From: Pseudopyrenochaeta lycopersici
Lineage: Eukaryota; Ascomycota; Dothideomycetes; Pleosporales; Pseudopyrenochaetaceae
Assembly (NCBI GenBank): GCA_003313425.1
Contig: NHZP01000016.1
Span: 1,050,003 to 1,114,002, forward strand
Reading direction: 5' to 3'
DNA length: 64,000 nucleotides
In this document: positions 54,794 to 64,000 of the stretch, piece by piece
Layout: each line of letters begins with the position of its first letter
How positions within the stretch are numbered: position 1 is the stretch's first letter
Made by a program: the position numbers and the translations under genes
The notes under the pieces: generated by a model
The model's database searches: none
The model's input: only the letters and a program-made list of their open reading frames with translations
What the model was told of the DNA's origin: nothing

Positions 54794-56492
54794 ATGTTTG
54801 CCAAGTCACTAATGCACGCTGCTGCGTCCCGTGCCGGCATGCCTTCCCCACACCATAACTCTACGAGCGAATCTATGTCTGTAGTTGACCATGAGGCGCC
54901 CCTCGAAGAGGACGAGGATTACCACCAATGGCAATCCACTACTCGCTCCACCAACCCCAAAGATTGGCCAGACAAGAAGAAGTGGGCTCATATTCTCATT
55001 GTGGCATCCATGGCCATGGCCACGTAAGTCACTATCCCACCCCACGTAGTGGGCCTCAATTCTAACACAGTCATGGATTGGAAGACCTCTGGGCTCGACC
55101 ATTCATGCGCCCGCGCTTCTACAGGTTGCAGATGACTTCTCTGTCGGCACAAGCACTGCATCTCTGACTGTTCAAGCGTATGTCATAGGATTCTCGTGCG
55201 CGCCGTTCTTATTCTTGCCTCTGTCTAAGGTCTACGGTCGATTATGCATCTACAATGCAGCGAATATTCTTCTTTTATTGGGACACATGGGATGCGCGCT
55301 TGCGCCGGTTTTTTGGTCGCTGCTCGCATTTCGTTTCCTAGCAGGCTGCGCCGGAGCTTGCGCCATCACTCAAGGCAGCGGGACCATTGCAGATATCATC
55401 GAAAAAGAAAAGCGCGGCAAAGCTGTGGCACTGATGGCTTTTGGTGCTGTATGGGCGCCAACAATAGGCCCCGTAGTGGGGGGATGCGTTGCTGAAAAGT
55501 TCAGCTGGCGAGGTTGTTTTTGGGTACTCGTTTTTGTGGTACGTCAAATGCTCCAAGAGATCTAGGCTTTGACCAGCTCAGTATCGTTTGAACAGGCGAC
55601 TTTCAATACCGTCATTACGCTATTCTATATGGATGAGACATCGACAGTCCATACAGCTTGTGGTTACCAAACTCTTCCAGCCGAAGGACCCAAGTCACCT
55701 TTAGTCCTTACTTTCGCCCACGAAGATAGCCAGTCATCCCAGTTTCGTAGAAAGCCACTCAAATGGGTCGTGATCGATGCTGTATTCGCTCCATTTCAGC
55801 TAATGCGCCACCCTCTCTTTAGCGCGATTGCTTTGCTCACCGCCCTTTTCTACAGCGTCCAGATCTACTTGTACGTTGACATTCCAGCAACTTACAAAGC
55901 TGAGTATGGCTTCACACCAAGCCAAACAGGGCTGGCTTTCTTGGGGACTGGCATTGGCATGACGGTGGGTTTGCTTGCCTTCGGCCTTTTCAGTGATCGA
56001 TTCATGATCATCCTGGCTGGTAATGACAAGCGGAGGCCAGAGCACCGGCTTCCACTTATGCTGATATCCGCTATACTTGTCTCTTTCGGTCTAACGATAT
56101 ACAGCTTCACCGCTCGCCCATCAGTTCACTGGATCATTCCCATCCTTGGGAACGGGCTTACTGGTGCCGGGCTTTATTCTATGTCGGTACGTTGACCTGA
56201 TAAGAGTGACCTATTAACAGCATAAGCTAATAATTATACTTTATAGATGGCAGCTACTACTTATCTCATCGATCTTTGTCCTGCAAGAGCTGCCGACTCA
56301 GCAACACTGCTTTCTGTGGTTAGATTCCCAGTTGGCGCAATTGTCAGTGCTTCTGGTGCATCACTAGTGCTCTTAATCGGCCGCGCAGCTATGCAAGAGA
56401 TATTCGCAGTCTTAGCGATCCATGCTGTACCTATTATTTTTCTACTTTACAAACATAGTGCGAATATATGTGCTAAGCATCGCTTAAATTAA
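54794..56492 (+). CDS. Major facilitator superfamily transporter (DHA1 multidrug-type)
   Basis: Four exons, join(54794..55023,55085..55538,55596..56186,56247..56492), 506 aa. The first acceptor is the AG of GGAAG at 55083-55084, not the nearer ACAG, because only this restores the family motif MAMAT-PLGSTIHAPALLQVADDF. DHA1 landmarks: PLSKVYGRLCIYNAANI (motif A), FRFLAGCAGACAITQGSGTIAD, GAVWAPTIGPVVGG (motif C of drug antiporters) and, in the C-terminal half, SDRF after helix 8. The loop after helix 6 is short. Substrate unknown. The gene ends 20-30 bp before sequence becomes RIP-like, so it marks the edge of the intact chromosome arm here. It is paralogous only in a broad sense to the MFS gene on its left. 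Confidence 0.87.
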
Positions 56493-56565
56493 ACAACGCT
56501 CTATTACCTTAGGGTTTTTTAATATTATGTTATAAAGTTATGTTATAAGTCTCTATGTTTATGTT

Positions 56566-56602
56566 AGGGTTCAATCCTTTCAGGTTACTAGACGCAGGTG
56601 AA
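56566..56602 (+). repeat. Isolated copy of the 37-bp repeat
   Basis: Identical over 37 bp to the first unit of the tandem array at 57854, 1.29 kb away. It starts AGGGTTCAATCC and ends ACGCAGGTGAA. Together the two sites bracket 57 percent-plus AT, RIP-like DNA, as if they were ends of one inserted element. Confidence 0.85.
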
Positions 56603-57853
56603 TGTTAAAGATCTAATCAAGTAGTTACAATATAAAGTAACTAGTGTTAATTAGTTAGTATCTTTAGAGTATTCTGTAGATGTGCAGGCTAGGTTAAAGG
56701 TAGAAGTATTAAATAGTAGTATACTCGTAGATTATCTTAAGTTAATTATAATATACTATAGGGCTATATTATATAAGTCTATATATATAATTATCTTATA
56801 GGATTCCTATAAGGCCCCCTCTAGGATTTCTAGGTTTGTCTCTGTCCTATAGGACATAGTCCGTCTTAGCGTAGGTTTTCTAAGATTACGTAATTCTAGC
56901 GTTATTAGTTAGTTTAGAGGCTTAGTCTCTACGCTAGTTATCTGTGCCTCCTCCCTTATCCTTATAACTACCGCCCTCCTACTTCCTGTTTGTAACACTA
57001 TCCTCCTCTTTAGTCCTTATATTCTTATAACTAACCTATAGCTTCTTATAGTACTGCCTATTATTATTCTATTAGAGATTATATAAACGCTATTAGTTAG
57101 GTTACTATAGTTTCTTATAAGTATTATTTAAAAAAGAAGTTAGAGTATAGGATATTATTATTAAAAGAAAAGTATAGAAATTATTATTAAAATAGGGTGT
57201 TATTATGCAAGCTAGTAGATATACTAGTTCTGAACTTTTCTTATCTAGATAAGGAATTAGCTTAGTTAGATGCGCAGGAAGCTAAGGCTGACGACGCAGA
57301 AGAGAAGGCGTTAAATACCCTTCTTACTGCTCGCGCGAAAAAGAATTAACTTTGTAAATAATAAAAGTTATGACAGCGTTATAAGTAATAATAGGTAGAT
57401 AATTCTAGTTATATTACAGAAGAGATTAAGGCGTTAGAGGTAATTAAGGATGTTAACTGTAAGGTTAACGTTCTTAAATAAGGGCTAATACTTAGTACTT
57501 CTACCTTAGACTAGAGCGTCTTTACTCTATCCTAGCTTAAAGGTAATCCTCTTCTTCTAGAGATTACGTTATTAGATTAAGTTAGTTATAGTTCTAATAC
57601 CTAAGTTCTTTCTATTCCCTGTTACAGTTATATTCGCTAATTTATTCTTTACAGTTCCCTAAGTTTAATTTTAGTTCCTAAGTATTCTTAGAGTTAGGGT
57701 ATCCTTTCTATTTAACTAAATACTCGTCCTCTCTATACTTATCTTCTGTAATCTTAGAATATTATATATTAAGGATCTTCTTAACTTTATACTCTGTTTC
57801 CTCTTTAGTCTTGTACCTAAAGGTTTTCTGTAGTAGTATTACTAGGTATTGTC

Positions 57854-57964
57854 AGGGTTCAATCCTTTCAGGTTACTAGACGCAGGTGAAAGGGTTCAAT
57901 CCTTCCAAGTTACTAGACGCAGGTGAAAGGTAACGATCCTGCCAAGTTACTAGACGCAGGTGAA
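57854..57964 (+). repeat. Three tandem 37-bp repeats
   Basis: Units at 57854-57890, 57891-57927 and 57928-57964 share GTTACTAGACGCAGGTGAA at their right half and differ by a few substitutions on the left. The first two hold GGTTCAATCC, which fits a Pol III B-box core (GGTTCRANNCC), perhaps by chance. The array runs directly into an inverted match (GGTGAAAGGTAA ... TTACCTTTCACC) that could fold. Confidence 0.88.
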
Positions 57965-58080
57965 AGGTAACTGTTACCTCTTACCTTTCACCAAGCTAGG
58001 TAACTGGATCGGGACTAGCCTGCTCTAGCTCATGTATATAGGCAGCACCTCTCCCCCAAAGGTGAGAGGTATCTGCTATT
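57965..58080. mobile_element. Un-mutated island, possibly a solo LTR or promoter remnant
   Basis: Unlike its surroundings this stretch retains many CpA/TpG steps. It begins TGTTACC-like near 57972, has GTATATAGG (TATA-like) near 58034 followed by a C-rich run and AGGTGAGAGG. That is the look of a fungal LTR promoter, but no matching second copy is visible in the window, so the call is tentative. Confidence 0.3.
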
Positions 58081-58320
58081 TTATCTATTTCCTTTTAAAT
58101 TAAGTTTCTTTAACTAAGACCGTCCTAACTATGCGTGTTAACTGCCTTATATAATAGCAGATTATACAGCGCTTTAGCTCCTCTCTATAGTTAATATACA
58201 GTTACTTAAGCTGTTACCTCTTAGGTAAGTTTAATAGTAAGGTAGTACTAACGTACTAGGACTAGATCCTATCCCCCCTTAGTTAAGCTTTAGGATAGCC
58301 CTCGCACGATAGTTAAATTT

Positions 58321-58400
58321 TAGGGTGGCAAATGGGTATAGGTTGGGGTTGGGTTGGGTTTGATTACATAAGACCCGTACCCAACCCAGCTCTATACCCA
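58321..58400. repeat. Fold-back sequence resembling hAT subterminal repeats
   Basis: TAGGGTGGCAAATGGGTATAGG followed by GGGTTGGG units, a short loop and the complementary ACCCGTACCCAACCC ... CTATACCCA. The opening TAGGGTGGCAAA and GGGTTGGG runs resemble terminal/subterminal repeats of some hAT elements. A third GGGTATAGGTTGAGG unit follows at about 58420. The partner terminus is not in the window. Confidence 0.5.
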
Positions 58401-59390
58401 ATCTTTATACGCTAGTGATGGGTATAGGTTGAGGTTACTGTGAATAGGTTGAGGTTAGGGCTAGGGTTATTAGGGTAAGGTTGGCTTAGGTCTAAGTAAT
58501 CACGTTTTTTATATTAGGGTTACAACTAACTAATTAGGGTCAGGTATTTACTACAGCTAATTATCATAGTTTAAGGGTTGCCGTATTATTTAGGAACTGT
58601 CGCAAATTATAATTTATATATTATAACTACTTAGAGAAAGCTACTGCTAGATAAATCTACTACCTAAAGAAGACTACTACCTAGAGAAAACTAATACCTA
58701 TTAGAAGAAATCTAGTAGAAACCTGTTATAGTATCGCCTTACTAACGCAGAATCCTTATGCTAAATAGTAACTCTCTTTACATAGATTATATTTATTATA
58801 TAGTCTACTAAAAATTAGTATATATATAATAAAAATATTAAGGCAATAGTTACCTTTAAAATAACTAACTAGAAACAACTTAACTAACTCTTAGAGAGCC
58901 TTAATTATACTACTCTAGAAGCGCAGTTCTTACTAGAACTCTTAGGCTATTTCACAGATAAGGCGGGAGAACAGAAGCTTGCGAATAAGCAGATTAGTAG
59001 ACTTTTAGTATCTTTTAATCTCTTAAATTACTACTGCTATAAATAATTAGCTTATAACTATAATAAGAAACTATAATAACTTACTACCTAGCTTCTAGTA
59101 ACGCTTTTTCTTAACTATATTAGAAGTAGTTATTATCTTTCGCGTAGATTTACTAGCTAGATCCTTTACAGGCACACTGCCGCTAGTTACAGTCTTCCTA
59201 GGAGCCTTACTACTAGTTGTTAGACGCTTAGGAGGAGGTCTAGTTCTAGCTATTATATTTAACTTAATAGAGAGTAGTAAATTTAATAGAGCGCAGCTAA
59301 TTATAGAGGTAGAAATTTAGTGTAGATAGGTAGAGGAAGAAAGCAGAAATTAAGCTTATTAGACTAATATGTCACCTTTAGTAAAGGTAA

Positions 59391-59637
59391 AGGTAAAGGT
59401 AAGAGTAAGTTAATATAGCTAGTAAACGGGCTCTCCTAGCGTATAGCGCAGTAACGCTGTAATAAACTTTTATAATAAACTATAGGACTGTAGAACTTAA
59501 TATAAGCTTTTAATTAATCCTATTTTTATAGTAATCTGACTTTTTTTAGAGGTTGTACGTAGGTGGGCACCTATTCTACTCGCTGGCGCAGCGCATAGGC
59601 TACCTGTATAGCCTACTGTTTACTCTTACCTTTACCT
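59391..59637. repeat. Short element with 18-bp perfect inverted ends
   Basis: AGGTAAAGGTAAGAGTAA at 59391-59408 is the exact reverse complement of 59620-59637. The enclosed 211 bp are non-coding and keep more CpA/TpG and GC (around 59545-59615) than the surroundings. The size and ends suit a MITE-like or internally deleted DNA transposon. No clear target-site duplication. Confidence 0.5.
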
Positions 59638-61539
59638 CACTATATAATAACTTAAAGGCTTCCCTTATCGCTTCTATATCTCTGTTATCAGACACTAAAC
59701 TACTTACTACTTAATTATTACGTACATTTATTATAATTCCTGCGTAATAGCTTCTATACCTATTAAATAGGAGCTAATTAAAGATACTAACTATCTAGAT
59801 AGCCCTAAGAGTCTACTTCTAAATATTTAGTATAATGTACTAGTTAGATTTAATAGCGATAAATAGGAGAAGCTTACAGTAGTATTTATCCTAGTCTATT
59901 ATTACAGTATATATATACTAATTAAAATAGGGGTTTGCTTCTAAAGAGTAGGAGGTTAACTATATTATCTCTATGCGTAGCTAGATTAGTTCCCGTAAAA
60001 GTCACCCTACTAATCTATTAGTACTATTTAAAAGCAAACTAAGTAATAATACCTGCGCAATTTAGTAGAGAGATTAAGCTGCTTTTCGCGATATAGAGAC
60101 TAAAGCTATTAAAAGCGCTAATACTTTAGATTATTCTGCTAAAAGCGCGCTTAAGAAGAGGCTAGAGAAGAAGGCTAAATATACGTCTTTGCCTAAAGGT
60201 ATAAAGAAATAATATCTTAATAAAGAGATAGAGAAACTTTATAACTAGCGCTTTAAGGATTAGAAGAGTAGTAAGTTATAATAGTTATTTATTATATATC
60301 CTTACTTATAGTCTTTAGGTAAATAGCTAGAATCTCAGCTTAGTTAAGTACACTTAAAATAGGAGAAGCTAAATTATAAAGCCTCTCTTTAAGAGCACTA
60401 AAGAGCCTTAGAGAAGATCTCTACTACTACTTAACGCTCTTTAAGTACACAGCAGCTAAGCTATAGAATTACGTAAGTTTTTAGAATTAGTAGTGTCCTA
60501 GAAAAGATTATGCGTAAAACCTATTAAGATAGCTTAGCAAAGCTTAACAGCAATACCTTTAAGAGTAAAGAGGCTAAAGCTAAATAGTAAGAGTTTATAA
60601 AAGGACTTACTACAGAAGAGTTAGCAGTAGTAGCTAATAATAAGTAGTAGTAAGTTTTATTACATTATTTTATAGCAGTTGTGTGCTAATTACACTAGAT
60701 AACGTAAGCCTACGCCTATCTTTAATACTGTGTCTAGTAGGGAAGATATCTTACTTAAGAGTAGTATGCTATATGTTATAGGCGATGATAGTAATAAATG
60801 TAAGGTAGAGGTTAACTATAACTCTAAGATTAACACTATATATAATAAAAGAGAAAATAAGTACAAGACTAGTAGCGAGGAACCTAGCAGTAATTAGTCT
60901 GATAAGACAGATTTCTAGGGCTTCTCTAATCTAGAAGTTAAGGAGGAATAATACTAGACTAGTTAGGAGCATGCATTAGTCTAGTTTAGGCAGTAGCAAT
61001 TATCACGGCTAATAATCTCTTAGTATCTCTATCCCTTAGCCTCTAGCCTTTATATTTAATAGGAGAAGAATATAAATAGAGCAAAGAATGTAAATAATTA
61101 CATTAAAATAAACGAATTCCTAAGCTGTATTAAAATATTATTACTTATACACTCTATTAGAGTATCCTAGGTCCTATACTCTGCCTAGCAACTACTTTAT
61201 ATTTATTATAATATATTATTACAGCTATATTCCTATTATAGCACTTACTACTTAACCTCTCTAGTTTCTGCACGTCCTTAACTAATTTAAACTTGCTGCT
61301 CCTCAGATTATTAAAGGGAATTAAACTACCCTTATCTTACTTAAATATCTAATAATAGAAGATAAGCAGGATAAGATATAATAAGAGATTATTTTAAAGT
61401 AGAAAACGTGGTAGGATATAACTGCCTAGGCGCTAGACCTATTATTAAAGAAACTACTATAGGGCTTATCTTTACGTTATAGCCTAATCTAGAGTTAATT
61501 TAGTAAGGCTGCACAAATTATTAATAGTTAACTATATAT

Positions 61540-63690
61540 ATTCTGTTTTAACTGCGGATATATACTTTAACATCTAGTGGTTAATGCGATCAGCACTAAG
61601 CACCTTTTAAATTACCAAAAATCTCAGCTTTATAAGGAGACTTAAGTTCTAGTTTATACTTAGTTACTTTTACTTATAACTTGTTTTTCGCGACCTTTAA
61701 ATAGTAATACAGAGTAATTAGTTCTACTATACTCTGCAATTACTTTTAAGAGAGAACTCGTACAGGTAGTAATAGATTATAACTAGTCTTTCTAAACAGT
61801 AAAGCAGTCGTCCTTTTAACGCTTTCTCTAGTTCCTTCAGCCTAATCCTGTAATAATTACCTGTTATAAATTCTAGTTAATCTTCTAGGCTTAAGTTAAA
61901 GCAGCTAGGGCTTCTCTCCTAGACGACCTTAGAGAAAATACAAAAATTTTAATCGCCTTAGACGCCTGGTCCGCAGGAAATTACCTTAGCTTTCTCGCAG
62001 TAAAGGGATACTATATTATGAACGACTAGCAACTTTATAAGAAACTACTTAATTTTATCCCTATCCGCGGGAGCTATATAGGCGCGTCTATTACAGTAGA
62101 AGTATTACAGCTTCTAAATAATATAAATACTAAACAGTAACTTTTAGCTATTACCTGCGATAATGCTAGTAATAACGGCACGTTAGCTCGTACTATCCAA
62201 ACAAAATTACAAGAAGAGGATATTATTTAGAATACCACAGAAAATACAATTCTATGCCTAGCTTATATTATTAATCTTGTTGTTTAGGATACTATCTAGC
62301 ACTTTAAACTAACAGCTCCTACTAAGCTTAAGGTTAAGGAAAATCTACAACAGCGCTATATAAAAGAAATATACACTAAAATATTAGTCCTAAACTCTCT
62401 TCGCAAAGTAAGTTAGCTATTATTACAGCTATTTATTATAGACTAAGCTACAGATAGCTCTAAATAATCTGCAAAGCTATTAATTGATTACCCTAACGCT
62501 ACGAGCGGTTTATTAATACACAGAGTCTTCTACTGCTAAAAGAACGACTTTTAGTTATACAGGATATAAAGACTTAATGGAACTTAACCTTTAATATGTG
62601 TAAGCGTGCGGTTACGCTCTGGGCATATATTAATAAATAGCTTAAGCAGGAAATTAATCTGAAAGCACCTGCGAGGGTTATAAGTAATAGCGATTGTACT
62701 AACGTAGATTTCTGTGATCTTAAGCGACTCTAGCTATCTTTAACTAAATAGCACTACCTTAAGCTTATTTGTGATATGCTTAAGAGATTTAAGGACGTAA
62801 CTAATTCGCTAAGCTAAAACTAGAAGCCTTAAATTTAGTATATTTAGCTTATATATAACCGGCTTTTTAATTTCCTAGACTAGATAACAGAAGAGCTAGG
62901 TGAAGATTTAGAAAATAGAGATAATAAAGAGTAGCCAGCAGTAGTAAAGGCAGCAGCTAAAAAGGGTTAATTAAAACTAAGTAAATATTACTCTAAGACA
63001 GAGGCAGAGCGCGGATACCTCTTTAATTGCGCTACTATCCTAGATCTATTACAGAAGCTTACAGTGTATAAGGTACTATTATTACAGCTATTTATTATAG
63101 TAAATAATCTAACGGCAGCTCTAGGACAATACGTAGGATGCCTAGGATAAATATAACTACTGCTAACAATTTCTTGAATATCTTAATTAATACGATAGTT
63201 AAGAAACTAGTAGCTCTACTTTGTTCTTATTAACTTATCCTTAACGTTTATAAAGTATAGAGTAGTTCTGGAAACCTCTATCCCTAGTTTATTTGTAATT
63301 AAGTAGCCTCTTATATACAGGGTTAGCATCTGACGAGAGTTAGGATGTAGACCCTAAGGAGGTAGAAGAGGAGAAAGGGTAAACTCGCTAAGAGGGAGAA
63401 TCCTACTTTAGCACCCCTTATATTATAGCAGGTAATTCTTTTAATATCCTAGATTAGTAGAAAGCAAATAAGGCTACCTATCCTAAGCTTACCTAAGTTG
63501 TAAGAGATATTTTACTAATCTAGATTACTACAGTTAGTGTTAAGCGTGTTTTTAATACTGCTAAGGACGTAATTAGTAACTAAAGGCACCGCCTAGGCGC
63601 TCAGAAATCTAGTTAATTCTTTTCTTTAAATATGCTATCCTTTAGGAAGGAGAGCAGCGGGTAGAGGAGGATAGAGGAGATTATAATGAG
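61540..63690 (+). mobile_element. RIP-degraded hAT-superfamily transposase relic
   Basis: Translated fragments in order on the plus strand match a fungal hAT transposase. About 61548-61640 holds a BED-type zinc finger remnant (CFNCGY ... ISTKHLLNYQKSQ). About 61958-62190 holds LDAWSAGNYLSFLAVKGYYI, a stop, then FIPIRGSYIGASI and LLAITCDNASNNGTLAR (the catalytic-core LDxWTS and TxDNASNN motifs). About 63479-63625 holds YPKL, RDILLI and SVKRVFNTAKDVISN (the C-terminal dimerisation domain, normally YPxLSxxARDxLxIPxxSxxVExxFNxxRD). Numerous stops interrupt it; ND-TAG-QLY is where Trp is expected (TGG to TAG). Not functional. Terminal inverted repeats could not be paired in the window. Confidence 0.82.
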
Positions 63691-64000
63691 GTAGATAATC
63701 TATTTAAGCTTCTAGCCTAGATAGATAATCTAGATAGCGTTAAGGAGGGTTTTATAAATATTAGTAGCGCAGATAAAGAGGAGGAAGAGGACTTGTAACT
63801 GCTACCACGGAAGCGTTAAATAGTACAGCCTCCTTCACGTTACTGTAATTAATAGCTGTAATAAAACCAGTTTTCTCTTATATAAATTTAGTAAATGCAG
63901 CAGAGTGCTCCTTAAGGTTCTAGGCCTATATTTATAATATAGTTCTAAAATAGTTTAGTTTCTTTTCTAGGTATAGTAATTTATCTGTTTTATAAGATAA

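Larger units (their letters stand above)
56493..64000. other. RIP-mutated AT-rich repeat block
   Basis: 7.5 kb with no open frame of 60 codons on either strand, in contrast to dense frames everywhere to the left. The sequence is full of TA steps, and CpA/TpG are scarce over long stretches (for example 58580-58860, 60000-60600). Stops in the transposase relic sit where Trp and Gln are expected (TGG to TAG, CAA to TAA). This is the signature of repeat-induced point mutation. The block continues past the window end. Between 58440 and 61480 I recognise no other coding family; charged, Lys/Glu-rich fragments around 60060-60420 may belong to another decayed element. Confidence 0.87.

Noticed and set aside
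56566..57964. CRISPR-like spaced repeats
   Set aside because: Three copies abut with no spacers and the fourth is 1.3 kb away. The context is a eukaryotic genome.
58441..58560. TTAGGG-like units (AGGGTTATTAGGG, TTAGGGTTAC)
   Set aside because: Looked like an interstitial or near-terminal telomere, but the units are irregular, scattered and within degraded repeat DNA. Not a telomeric tract.
1..64000. tRNA, rRNA or snRNA genes
   Set aside because: I scanned for tRNA A/B-box pairs and rRNA-like stretches and saw none; the single GGTTCAATCC B-box-like core in the 37-bp repeat has no A box or cloverleaf around it. A covariance-model search would be decisive.

Overview
The window reads as a euchromatic segment of a filamentous ascomycete (Pezizomycotina) nuclear genome that runs into repeat-dense, RIP-mutated sequence on the right. 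Evidence for this: genes on both strands with short GT..AG introns (mostly 46-110 bp, often with a CTAAC-type branch site); orthologues of conserved fungal genes (SEC16, NEO1, RAD23, TIF6, RCE1, TRM9, a VTC2/3-type subunit); and a terminal 7.5 kb AT-rich block depleted of CpA/TpG. A Dothideomycete is my best guess from protein flavour, but the class is inference.

Layout. 0-3.5 kb: an uncharacterised 212-aa protein, a small serine palmitoyltransferase subunit-like gene (two exons, minus) and a divergent mitochondrial GGQ release-factor-like protein. 4.6-10.5 kb: two secreted enzymes on the minus strand, an FAD oxidase of the AA7 type carrying two chitin-binding modules, and a CPAF-like S41 serine peptidase. 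10.5-15.4 kb: a gene-poor gap holding the decayed remains of a second FAD-linked oxidase. 15.4-28 kb: a housekeeping cluster of VTC2/3-type subunit (minus), TRM9 (plus), RCE1 (minus), a Ser-rich tail-anchored protein (plus), TIF6 (plus) and an ES2/Bis1 splicing factor (plus). 28.7-35.8 kb: two uncharacterised minus-strand genes, one a 1067-aa low-complexity protein and one a 4-TM protein. 37.7-50.6 kb: RAD23 (six exons), SEC16 (minus, 1837 aa) and NEO1 (plus), the last two divergent. 52-56.5 kb: two divergent MFS transporters. 56.5-64 kb: no intact gene; a RIP-degraded block with a recognisable hAT transposase relic, tandem repeats and short islands that escaped mutation.

How genes relate. 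Most neighbours are independent housekeeping genes, as is normal for fungi. Themes that recur are membrane and secretory biology (SEC16 at ER exit sites, NEO1 flippase in Golgi/endosomes, RCE1 in the ER, the sphingolipid synthesis subunit, the vacuolar polyphosphate complex) and extracellular degradation (chitin-binding oxidase, S41 peptidase). The accessory parts are 4.6-15 kb and 52-64 kb.

I did not find a clearly new biological system. The most informative unusual items are the FAD-oxidase pseudogene hidden in the 10.5-15.4 kb gap, the chitin-binding AA7 architecture, and the fine structure of the RIP block (un-mutated islands, a 37-bp repeat family, fold-back termini). Spliced gene models were built by hand from splice signals and frame continuity. 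Where the longest open frame begins at a non-ATG codon, I moved the start to the first in-frame ATG.
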